Assembly: GCA_008711295.1 (NCBI GenBank)
Contig: VUYV01000191.1
Span: 1,240,816-1,304,815 of the forward strand
Reading direction: 5' to 3'
DNA from: Anarhynchus alexandrinus
Lineage: Eukaryota > Chordata > Aves > Charadriiformes > Charadriidae
Length of the DNA stretch: 64,000 nt
In this document: positions 1 to 10,957 of the stretch, one piece after another
Layout: each line of letters starts with the position of its first letter
How positions within the stretch are numbered: position 1 is the stretch's first letter
Notes under the pieces: generated by a model
What the model was told of the DNA's origin: nothing
Seen by the model: only the letters and a program-made list of their open reading frames with translations
Databases searched by the model: none
Made by a program: the position numbers and the translations under genes

Positions 1-2118
1 AGCCATGAAGACAGCGGACTGTGTCTTTTTTTTCTTCCAGTCTCTCTCCGTTATGTGTTTCTGAAGTCGAAGTTCAGTTTTCCTATGAAAAGCACAGTAA
101 AATCCCCGTGAGCAATTTGAGTCTACCAAAGAAATGACTTTAAGTTACTGACTTTGAGTCTGGAGGAAGTCCATCTGCAGCCAAGAGCCACCATGCTTTA
201 TATCTGCGCTGTGGTTTCCATCTCCTTAAAGGCAACGAGATATGTTTTAAATAAACATACTCATCATCTTTCCTTTTATTTTCCTTTTTTTTTCACTTTT
301 TCGTAGAACTCCCTTCCTCAAAAGAGGCAGCGCAGTATCACTGGGGCATGGAAAGGGGAACCTTAAACCTAGTAAGCCAGCTTAGAGTAGAGTTTTAAAG
401 AGGGAAAATTACGCAAATAAAACAGGTCCTGATGTAATTGGTTTGTATTTCATGAAACTGTTTGTGATTCTTTAGTACCTTACGTTGGCATTAGGTTTTT
501 GGGTGCCGGCTGACCAGGGGATAAACTAACCCAGCCCAAGCCAGGCGAGCCGCGAGCTTTAGCAAACGACGCTTCCGAACACCCGTCCTGCTCTGTGGGA
601 CGCAGTTCATTCGCAGTGTTTGCTCTGTTCTAGAAGAAGAAATAGTTCTTTTTTTTAATAGAAATCGGGAAAGGGACATGTAGGGAATATTGGGTCATAA
701 GCTGCTATTTGCATATTACGATCTTAATTATAGGTAAGCGCAACTTTCAAAAGTGATGTTAATTTCAATTATATGCTCCACTTGATCCACTTAAGACCCC
801 ATTACTTTGTTCACTCAGTTATCACCATCATGAGGATAAAAGTAGGTTGTCCTTTAGCGAAGAAACAACTGTACTGGCCTGGTTTTGGGTGAGGCAATGC
901 ACGCGTCCAGGGGGAGACCCGCTGCCTCTTTTGTCTTGGCGGGTGTAACAGCAGCAGCGCTTTACTCTGTGATGGAAGTGGAAGTACTCAACTCTGCAAC
1001 ACAAATCACTGCTCAAGCAGTTGTCTCCCATTTCTTTTTACAGTAAAGCAGTGGTTTCCACTAGTTGTGCGTAGACTAAGCCATGACTTGCTCACAGTAC
1101 AGGAGCCATACAAGAGAGAACGTTATTTACTAAAAGCAAATTTTTCCTTGTCTCTTATTTTTATATGCCTATTATTAGTAAAATATATAAAAAAAACCAA
1201 ACCAAACCAACAACCTCCCTATTTCTAATTTCCCTGAGGTTTAAATGCATAATATTACAATGTGAATGAATACATTTAGATAAGATTGACTGATGGTAGA
1301 ATTATTATTTTTTTTCAGTCCAGAGCTAGTTTTATACTAAACTTCAGCATAAATGACCTTCCCAAATGTATTAAATATCTGAAGGACTGAAAACAGAATT
1401 AATTGTGTCTTGAATATCTGACTACTTGCACGTCAATGGCAAATGTACCTAAGGCAAGTTTATTGTGAAAAAGGAAACCTTTACGCCCTTCAGCCAAGGT
1501 ACCCTCCGCCACATGCATTTGCATGAAGTAAAGCATCCCATGAGGCTTAGGAAACCTCCGAGGTAATAGTCTTAGTTGTCCTGGCCAATATATTATTTCT
1601 GAGTGAAATAGGAACAAGTAGTTGAGATCTCTTAGTGAAGAGTATGACCTCCCTTGTTTGCCTACATAATGAACTGGCAAGCCGTATTTAACTTTGTGAA
1701 GTACGTGGCAATGATGCAGGGAGCCCAATGTAAAAATGAATTCTATTTATTAAGATTATACATTTCCTGAGCCTTTTAATCAAGACTAAAAAATAAAACA
1801 ACCTTAAAAATTAATTCATAAGTTTAGTGTTATTTTTCTTTACCAAAATTTTAGCAAATAACGTTTTGTTGTAATAAATTATCGTTTTAAGACGAGCACA
1901 TTTACAATTTTACACATAACTGATAATCTCATCTCCCAGATAAGCAGTTAAATAGATAGCTTTTTATTAATAGCACAATGATACAACCAAATGATGGGCA
2001 ATTTCTATTATCTTTACAAATAGATAAGCAGTATATAGATGTGAAAGAAGCATTGATGTGGAAAATGTTAAAATAACAAATCTTATTAGAAGAAAGAATT
2101 TAGAAATAACTTGTCAGG

Positions 2119-2131
2119 AGGTTAATGACCT
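2119..2131. promoter_or_regulatory. IR-1-like nuclear receptor half-site pair
   Basis: The 13 bases read AGGTTAATGACCT, two hexamers in inverted orientation with one spacer base. One half-site is a perfect AGGTCA on the minus strand and the other has one mismatch. IR-1 elements are known targets of RXR heterodimers such as FXR-RXR. It lies in an AT-rich stretch with further TAATT cores. Chance matches of this length occur, so this is only a candidate site. Confidence 0.25.
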
Positions 2132-4897
2132 CAATTAAATTTTATGTGAAATTATAATTGGCGTTTTTAATAAAGGAATGCTATTGCAAATTGCATATTT
2201 GATATAATATTACAGGACATCTTATTTCCTCTGGCATGTTTTTATATTAAATAAAACTCTTTGAGATAATCAAGGAAGAATCATGATTTAGAGTTTTGGG
2301 AATCTGCTCAGATGATAGGTTTAAAATAGCTTTCAATACAAAAGAGAGGAAAGTGGGAAAGTTATCTGAAAGTGATTCCTTTGTTCTCTTGACCAGAGAT
2401 GTTGATATTCATCATGGTGTGGTACGTGTTCTTGGATGTAGTCAAGGATGTGGCATCTTCAGGATGTAGTCAAATAGAATCCTTTTTATTTTTAAGACAT
2501 CTCATTTGAGGTCAGGACAGTCACTGTGTGTAAAGTGTCTAAATAAATTCCTGAGAAAGTTCTAAAACTTACCCGGTTTTCATCTTTTTGTATATAAGGA
2601 AAGTATAATGTCTCTCATTATCATTCTGGTGATGTGCTAATTTCTAATCCCAAACTAATAGAATAGTAGCTTCAAAGTAGTTCTGCAAATAATATCAAGA
2701 TGTAGATTGGGGGGTGATGAGGGGTTGCCAGTGTAGTCCTTCAAATGTCACTCAATATAAGGCTTTTAATTCTTTTTATTGTCATATAGTTGTGTTAAAA
2801 TTCAGCCTAGATACACTTAATGACACTAGAATAGTGCAGATTTCGAATCTGGGAAAGAATATTACAAAGAAAAAAGTCATCTTAAACCATCTCTCATTGT
2901 TTAATGTTTCTCCTTCGCTTACATAAAATAGCAGTAGAAGGGTTGCAGTTGTAGACGTAGTAGTAGAAGTGATGAGTGAAACCGGTGCAAGAAAAGGCAA
3001 CAACAAAAGTCAATAAGGAGTATTGGCTTGGGGTGATGACAGCTAAAAATAAGCTCTAGTAGTTGTTAGGAAAGTACCTAATAGAAATTCTAAGCAAAAA
3101 GAAGTGGTGTCTGTAGCATTTGCAAATAAGCAGCTGGTACCGTTCACAATCTACCCCAATTACCTTCTGTTAATCTGGCACGTCTTTAAAATGAAATCCT
3201 GTGCCTAATTTTTCATGGTTCAGATACTGCAGACTTCTCTTCAGGCTCACCAAGAAAAGTCACTATCACAAGTGACCTGTGTAATTGAATGTGAGTTATT
3301 TTAGAAACAGATTTCCACAGAGGGAAGGAGAACTGTGGCCGTGGGGAATCCTCAGCATTTACTTTTTAAATTCTGAGCTGATACATAAATGTAAAGAGGG
3401 ATAAACTGATATTGTTGAAAAAGAAATGGGTTTTCTTATATGGAAAGTTTATCATTTACGTACTGTCATATGTAGGTAGATACACCTGGGATTTTCTGTA
3501 ACCTAAGGACTAGATTCTGATACAGTTTTGAAGATGAAATGTTTTATGGATGAAGCGCAGAGTACTGCACCAGCGAACCACATTTCAACAGACCGCTCTG
3601 GGGAAGAGCTGCTGTAACTGCTTTGCAGATGAGGGGAGATTCGGACATTTAAGACAAAATGCAATCCTATGTCTCACCTAGCTTTGGAGAGACCTAAATT
3701 GATCTTATCTCCATGTTTTGGACTCCAGTTTTTAATTCATCTAAACTGAAGGCCCTTGCAATCCTTGAGGCTAATGCTTAGTTCTCGTAAAACCCTCTTG
3801 TGATCCAGTGTCAGGTTGAGAGCCACCTCGCTCTGGAGTGACCTCGTGCATGGAAGGAAGTCATAGAAGAGTCAGTTGTAACAAGGATGAAACTCGCACC
3901 AGCTGATCTGGCAGTTGAGTATTTGGTTGGTTCGCCTTTTTTCCACGAATAAAAATATATTTAATTCCTTTACAGAAAAAAATAAGCACATTTCTCAAAA
4001 CATTGATAAAGAGATTAGGTTGTGTTAGCGATCCAGAGGTCTGCACTGATCACCGCGGTCCACGGCGCTCTCCCAAGACAGTGCATTTTTCACAGTTTTA
4101 CTGGAAGAGTTTTGTTTCTATGTTTTTCAAGATTGTCCCTAGAGCTCCATTTGAAGTTTTCATTTATTCAATACAGTGTTTGAGATTAAAAGCAAACTTT
4201 TTACAGACTACATGTTTGACGGGTGTTTCGTTGCCGTGTAAAATTTGCTGAACTTGTCTGGAAGAAGCAATCTGTAGGACTCGGTGTTTCTAGACACAAG
4301 GAGGGCTTGAAGTTGCGGGAAACTGCGATGAGCAGAGACACTTTGAAAGCTGTTCTTTTGCTCAGTGAAACTTGTCTCATATTTTGTGCAAACTCACTCA
4401 GAACACTGAATTACTGAGCAATAGCCTTTAAGTTAATGCACGTTGTGCTGTTAATTCAAAAGTATACTTTCTTGTATTAGCAATTTTTGCCCATTTAAAA
4501 TACCTTACTGCAATATTTATTGTATTTTTTAATACTGAAAATAGTGTTGTTCAATATATGACCGGGCAGCTGATCACCAACAAGAGATGGATTTTATCCA
4601 TGTCAATCAATGCTTTTCTACTTGATATATAGTACTGTAAAATTCATTATTAAAATATCACAAGAGAAATAGTGGCAATATTCTAAGTCCCATTTTGGGA
4701 AGTTAGCTCCTCTTTTACATCACCCTTTTTGTATCTTATTGTATTATTATTAGATTTTTAAAATATTTTAAATACAATTTGAAATATGAAGTGTATTATA
4801 AAAGCTATCCTATAGCCCCATGGCGTTAGCCGTGATGAGGCACTCATGGCCAAGTTCCCCTACTGGAAGAACGGAGGGATGAAAGCTGGAGGATGGA

Positions 4898-4923
4898 AAT
4901 GTAAATCAAGGATGTAAATCAAG
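4898..4923. repeat. 13-bp tandem duplication, two copies
   Basis: AATGTAAATCAAG is followed directly by GATGTAAATCAAG, with one mismatch between the two units. This is a simple slippage-type duplication with no visible function. Confidence 0.85.
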
Positions 4924-5128
4924 GATCCGGTTCATCACCAGATTTCGCTTAAAACTTCCAAATTTTATTTTTTTGGGGCAGGGGAGGAGTCTGTTTATAC
5001 GCGAACGGTAGCATACCCGCACCTCCGTTTACGTGAAAATAATCTGATTTCCAAGTGGCTAAACGATAAGAGCACAGGCTAAGTGTTGTGTTATGATAGC
5101 ATAATCTTATTATCTCATAGAACAACAT

Positions 5129-5149
5129 TGTAGCAATGATATTGCTACA
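5129..5149. repeat. Short perfect inverted repeat
   Basis: Nine-base arms TGTAGCAAT and ATTGCTACA flank the three bases GAT. The arms are perfect but short, so it could be a dimeric protein-binding site or chance. Confidence 0.6.
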
Positions 5150-5547
5150 CTTCTAACCCAAATAGAATTATTCCAAAATAAATAAACCTCTCTCTTGCAC
5201 ACACATAAAAAACCCTTAACTATTGACCTTTTCTGTGGTATCTGCAGTAGACCTGAAGTAGCTTATAAACTCTGATTATTTCATCTCACTGGAGTGTAGG
5301 CTTTTTATTACAAGGTTATAATTAAAAATACAGGTTCAACCAAAAGAGTGCAGAATGCTGCTATACCTGGTTTCTGAGACCACCTCATTTAAATGAAATT
5401 CCTTAAGAAAGAATGATTGCCGTGATATACTTATTTCCCTAAAGCATAATATGGAAATCACAACCTGGGAGACGTCTTTGAGATAGTGTGCTAATGGCCA
5501 AGCCATTGACAAGTATGCAGTGCCAAATCATTGACATACTCCATCAA

Positions 5548-5587
5548 GTGTTTGGGTGAAGTCTATAGTGTTTGGGTGAAGTCTATA
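5548..5587. repeat. 20-bp perfect tandem duplication
   Basis: The 20-base unit beginning GTGTTTGGGTGAAG occurs twice in immediate tandem without a mismatch (5548-5567 and 5568-5587). The identity points to a recent duplication or a polymorphic repeat. Confidence 0.9.
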
Positions 5588-5622
5588 GGTGCTCTTCACT
5601 ATTCAGTACTATTTTAGGGGTT

Positions 5623-5651
5623 TTTGTTTGTTTGTTTGTTTGTTTGTTTGC
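5623..5651. repeat. (TTTG)n microsatellite
   Basis: About seven TTTG units run without interruption. It is followed about 40 bases later by a poly(T) run. It is a likely length-polymorphic site. Confidence 0.9.
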
Positions 5652-8600
5652 TTTCTAATTACATGCTTAGGAATTATGTTTGGGGCTTTTTTTTTTTTTT
5701 AATTTTGTTGCCAGATAATGATCTCATATTTTTTTATCTCATTTATTTTTTCCCATTTGCAAAGAAACTCTGCTAGCAGGATAGCCACAATTGAGAAGTG
5801 CAAAGTGATTAGTTATTGCCTCATATAGATGACACGTAGCTGGGACTCCTGAGCCTGTAGGGTACGCGTCAATATGCTCTCCAACCCCCATGTGAGACCT
5901 TATGTCTATGTTTACTCGGACTGATCGGGGATGCTGCTGGGTTGTTGTCTTGCAACTCCTTCAGTTTACGTCAGGATTTCATACCTTTATCAGTATTTTT
6001 CTTCCTGAATCTTCGGGCAGCTCTGCCTGTCTCAACAGCCTAACCTCTGCTTGCAGTATTACCTTTCTTACCATTTGTGGCTGCTTTCTGCAGACTTTCT
6101 CGATGTTCTTCTGTGTAATTAAGCAATTTTCTCTGAGTCGAGGTTGTGCAGCTGGACTGCATCAAAAAGCCTTCGGATCAGACAGCGGAACCTCTTGGAG
6201 GAGAGTTAAAATTAAACTTATAAGGGAACAGTAGTTTGGCGGGGGTAGAAATAAGGCTGGTAAAAATAAGAAGCAGAGTAGTACTTTGTAATAAATTATT
6301 TTAATAAAGTCATTATGTGAGCTCCATCTAATCCTCAGCTGTAATTGAGAGCAGAACATAACTACTTATGAGGCTCTTTGGATTCTTTAGTTAATACAAC
6401 AATATAGAGAGGACAGGGGGCATATAAAAAAATTCATCTTCCTAATTCGGTAAAAGTAAATGATAATTTTAGCTACCACAGAGGAGGAAGACAGAGAAAC
6501 TCTTTCTTGTGCTGCTTAAGAATTTATAGAGAGAGAACAGAAGAAGTTTACCATGGGGAAAACCCACAAGCTCCACCTTTCGTTGTTGTTTCATGATCTT
6601 CAGACTCATCATAGAACTTAGGCTTATGCTAAGCTAAGCTAAACCGCTGTTTTCTTCTACCGGGCTTTGACTTTCTGTCCATTGAGTCTTTTGCAAAACT
6701 ACGTCTTGTCTTTGTCACTTTGCTTTTTATAATCTTGGCCAGTATACATTGAAGTTGTTCATCCATCACAGTCAAAAGCTATCTTCATGAATCACCTCTT
6801 GGCGCCAATGACAATCGCTTATTTTGTAGGCGACAAGAAATTGGCTACTTTTTCAAGGTAGGCTTTTCATTAACAATTTATCCCCTGAAAATCTGGATCC
6901 TTCTCAACACTTTATAGAATATGTTCCAAAATGTATAGATTCCATAGACAATGCATTATTTTTTCTTCGTTCATGATTAAATTGAAAAAGGTTTTCATTT
7001 TAGAGAAATATGAAATTTAAAAAAGCAAAGGAGCCTCTGCTTCTGTATATAAAAGATACATACGTTTAAGAGTAAGCCTACTTGTACAGCTGGTTTCAGT
7101 AAAGGTTTTCTAATTTGATTAGATTTATGTGACTCAGTTAAGAGTAACAAAGTCATGCCAAATGTCATACTGAAGTTGCGTTGAAAGTAATCTCAGGTTT
7201 CGATAGGGCAGAGATGAGTGAGGAGAGTTGATTAGTTACACTGCGTTATGATGCAAAGCTGTAAAAAATTCATTTATAATATTGCTGTTTATATTCCAAT
7301 AAAATCTAAAAGGTTCACATTAAGATCATCCCCCCAGCGCTAGACCTTGTACAATCAGGGAATAATAATCAGTGTTTGCTAAAGAAGCTCTCAGTCCAAA
7401 CAGATTAGAAAGTGTGGGAGGGAAAAGATTATTTAAATCTCTTCTCTCGTAATTATCTCTAGGATGATTGCTAAAGTATATTTCAGGTACGAGAAAAGTA
7501 AGTTTGATAAAGGTAAAACGGCATATTAATATCATTAATTTCTCACGTACTGTGTGAATGTATCCTTGGGCTGCTCTTTAACAACTACTCTGTTTTGACT
7601 GCAACTCATAAGCTGTGGCCTGAGATCTGGTCTGGTTCTTAAAAAAACCTATATTAGTGAATCAGTCAGGATAGAAAGGAGGTATTAAAGTATACCTTAT
7701 GACATTATCCGTCTTCAAAGTCTGACATAGCTGTCATTCGATCTGTTGATAGACTCCCACTGTCAAATCAGTGTCTATAAATATAGTAAAAGAATTGGTA
7801 GTGCGAGTTTCTGTACTCTTAGCATTATGTCCCAGTTTTTCAAGGATCACTTAAAAGATGACTTAGTGGTTTAATTTCCATCCTATTCTGCACTGTCTAT
7901 TCACTGAGGCTACTCAGAAGGAAGAGATTTACTTATGGATGCTCCTACCCTTTAGGAGCTTAACTGACGTCATTATCTCCTTTCAGCTAAATTTCTGACC
8001 AACTAATGGAAAATTTATTTCCTTAGCAGGACGGATGGGTTAGAATTGATGACTTCTGTCCACGCCACTGAAGGACAGTGCTGAATAATCCTTCATACCA
8101 AATTAGATTTCTTCTGTTCGCGTCTTGTTTCACATCAAATGTGCTATGTGCAAACAAACACCAAATCCCCCAAAATTTAGTTTTTCAATCTGTAATACCT
8201 TACGTACTGTGGCTACTTTAAAACATCTTAAAAAAAAAAAAAACCACCCCAAAACAACAAATCACAACCAGGAAGTAAAGAGTGAAAGTTAAAGTTTCCC
8301 TTTGGAAGTATGAATTTATAGGCCTTATTCAGGCCCTATGGAGAAAGTATTTTTTTTATTCTGCTCAACTGGTTCTGAAACTGGTGCAGGGATATCAAGA
8401 AAATGATGATATTCACAGAGTCACACGTGCTCGTGATTTAGTGCTCATTCCACAGCAAGCTTGGTATTTCTCCCCCCACCCCTGAAACAAAAGACAACAC
8501 CAAACCCAACCCATTGTGCTTTGTTTTTTATGGGAGCAACGTTTAGAAAAGTTTTCAGAACTTAATTGGCAGAAGATGCTGACTTATACAGAAACACACA

Positions 8601-9733
8601 CGTATATATTTCTTTTTAAACATTGGCGTAAACCCATGGACTTGAATGAAACTGCTCACATAAAACCGTGTTCAATACTTTGATGAATGAGGAACATAGT
8701 ACTATTTTTATTTCTGCTGTGCCCTGAAGCTGGGCTTAAATTTAGTAAAGAGGGAAGATAAAAGAGTGTGAAAATAAAAATTCCTTTTCCGTAGTTGCAA
8801 TAGAAGCAGGAAAAAATACAGGAAATGGCTTATTGCTATTGTGTTTTCTCAAACTGTTATAGATTACATTTTAATTTATTGTTTGAATCCAAGCTTATGT
8901 CTGCTGAGGTATCGAGTGAAGTATTTACACAGAAGTAACACTGAGAGATCTGAAGTTAAAATGCTTTGCTTGAAGATATCAAAAAGTTCAGCTGTACCTT
9001 TTTTAAATATCATTGTCTTGTTTGACTGTGGCGTCTTTAAGATGCTCTGGTAAAAATTAGTGTGTTCCTTAGCATTAGGTAACAGCTTCAAACTTGCAAT
9101 GCAGTCGAAGCTTTTCCATATACCCTCGTTCTGAGTGAAAAACCCCCACAATTCGTACGAGGTTGTGAACCTGGACATAATCCTAGTTAGTATGGGATTT
9201 ATGCATTATGATCTGCATGATGTTTTACAGAAGTCTACGATTCCGAGTCAGATTTTGAAATGGATACTTTTTGTTTGGATACATTTTTTTAAGCTAGATG
9301 GGTAAATCCCATCTTCTCTGCTCTCATCATAGTTTTCCGCGTGTTAGTGCTATAGGCAGGAATTTCTATGTATTGTAGCAACTCTTAAAATAAGTGTTAC
9401 CTCTTTGGATATCCTAAAAGATCCATGAATTTTAAAATATGAACCATAAAATAAGTATATATACACACACAGATGCATGAAATTGCACTTGCATGTTTTT
9501 CATTACTGCATTCTGTGACATTAACCAGTTGTATTGGTTTGTATATTGCCGTAAAACCAGTGAAATGTGAGACACGGGAAACACAGTTTTAAAATGAAAA
9601 AGAATAATGCTTTCAGCTATATCTGGTTTTAGACCTGGAGACCCATCAATAACTTGCAATAAAATGAAATTATGTACACATCTGTACACACAACATTTAT
9701 TTGAACCAATTTCTAGATGAGACGAAAAGGATA

Positions 9734-10330
9734 GATCTTATCAATCTGGTCTTCAACAAAGCATTTAATGTAGCGACGCCTTGCTGAACGCAATCAAAGT
9801 GTCTGCTGATAGAAAATTAGTAAACATAGAAGTTAGAATAACTTTAACGTGGATAAAGTTTTGAGGAAAAAAAAGGTTGAGGCAACACTCTGGACTTTTC
9901 TCCTGCACTGAAGAGAAGTTAACCAGTAGAGTTTCTAAAGACTTGGGTGGTCGATTCGTATTTTCGTGGAGGATGAGACAAAAGGTAGAAGCAAGCTAGT
10001 AACATTTGGTAATAGCCCGGGTTTGAGAATCTTCCTTGATACGGACCAGGATGAAAATGCATGTGAGAACGCAGTGAGTAGTATAGAGCGCACCCTCGTG
10101 TGTCTGGGGACTGAAAGGAAAAGTATCTGCAGTGAAATAGGTTTGCAACAGATCTGAGCTATCGTGCCATCACAGCTGTGAAAACAAGAACTAATGAAGA
10201 TGCACCAGGTGAAATGCAAATGGACAAATAATCAGTGTGCTTTAGAACACCTCATCTGGAATATAGGTTTTGGTTATAATATATGCGAAGGTCTGAACCA
10301 GTTTTTCAACAGAGGACACGGAAATATAAA
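9734..10330 (+). mobile_element. Possible ancient, decayed CR1-type LINE remnant
   Basis: A plus-strand frame from 9734 reads DLINLVFNKAFNVA before a stop. This resembles reverse transcriptase domain A of CR1-like LINEs, whose family pattern is roughly LDFxKAFD. The catalytic aspartate position is Val here, and the second Asp is Asn, so the copy is dead. Further on, around 10240-10280, the bases reading ACACCTCATCTGGAATATAG resemble the CR1 segment encoding the HLEYC-type motif, which is intact in the younger copies of this window. The rest is too diverged for me to align by eye. A young CR1 copy follows immediately, so the older one may have been its landing site. Chance similarity remains possible. 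Confidence 0.4.
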
Positions 10331-10445
10331 AAGCTAGTTATAGCTAAGGTACAATTTGGTATCTTTGTGTCTGAGGAGATGCTGTCTAGTCATTTGTTTT
10401 GGGGTTTTTTCTCCCCTCTTTTATTCAAGAGTAACTCTATGTTAC

Positions 10446-10957
10446 TCTGGCTGCATCAAAAGAAGTGTGGCCAGCAGGGCGAGGGAGGTGATTCTGCCCC
10501 TCTACTCCACTCTCGTGAGACCCCACCTGGAGTACTGCGTCCAGCTCTGGAGTCCCCAACAGAAGAAGGACATGCACCTGCTGGAGCGTGTCCAGAGGAG
10601 GGCCACGAGGATGATGCGAGGGCTGGAGCACCTCTCCTATGAGGAGAGGCTGAAAGAGTTGGGGCTGTTCAGCCTGGAGAAGAGAAGGCTCCGGGGAGAT
10701 CTTCTTGCGGCCTTCCAGTCCCTAAAGGGGGCCTACAGGAGAGCTGGGGAAGGACTTTTTACTGGGGCATGGAGNNNNNNNNNNNNNNNNNNNNNNNNNN
10801 NNNNNNNNNNNNNNNNNNNNNNNNNNNNNNNNNNNNNNNNNNNNNNNNNNNNNNGTCTGGTGGGAGGTGTCCCTGCCTATGGCAGGGGGGTTGGAACTCG
10901 ATGATCTTCAAGGTCCTTTCCAACCTAAACCATTCTATGATTCTGTGATTCTATGTT
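10446..10957 (+). mobile_element. CR1 LINE, 5'-truncated 3' fragment with assembly gap
   Basis: This is the 3' end of a CR1 retrotransposon. The readable coding part (10446-10774) is one open frame for the C-terminal part of the ORF2 reverse transcriptase, including the stretches [23 protein letters not shown] and [11 protein letters not shown]. It runs into 80 Ns and resumes at 10855 in the 3' tail, which ends with three copies of an ATTCTATG-type octamer. The element is severely 5'-truncated, as is usual for CR1, and cannot encode a working enzyme. By eye it is about 97% identical to the copy at 32.8 kb over their shared coding part, so both belong to one relatively young subfamily. Confidence 0.97.
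10775..10854. other. Assembly gap of 80 Ns inside a CR1 copy
   Basis: Eighty unknown bases interrupt the CR1 fragment. In the sister copy at 32.8 kb the same two flanks lie 179 bases apart (33340-33518), so the real gap is probably about 100 bases longer than drawn, unless this copy carries a deletion. Confidence 0.95.

Larger units (their letters stand above)
1..9710. other. AT-rich non-coding sequence, no gene recognised
   Basis: Both strands lack any open frame longer than about 110 codons, and none of the short frames shows a recognisable domain, so I call no gene. The stretch contains homopolymer runs, small tandem repeats near 4.9 and 5.6 kb listed separately, and no recognisable CR1 tail. 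It fits intron or intergenic DNA. A real short exon without a recognisable product could be missed. Confidence 0.7.

Noticed and set aside
10437..10631. Minus-strand frames inside the CR1 copies (also near 32.9, 33.4 and 52.6 kb)
   Set aside because: They are antisense shadows of the CR1 coding strand.
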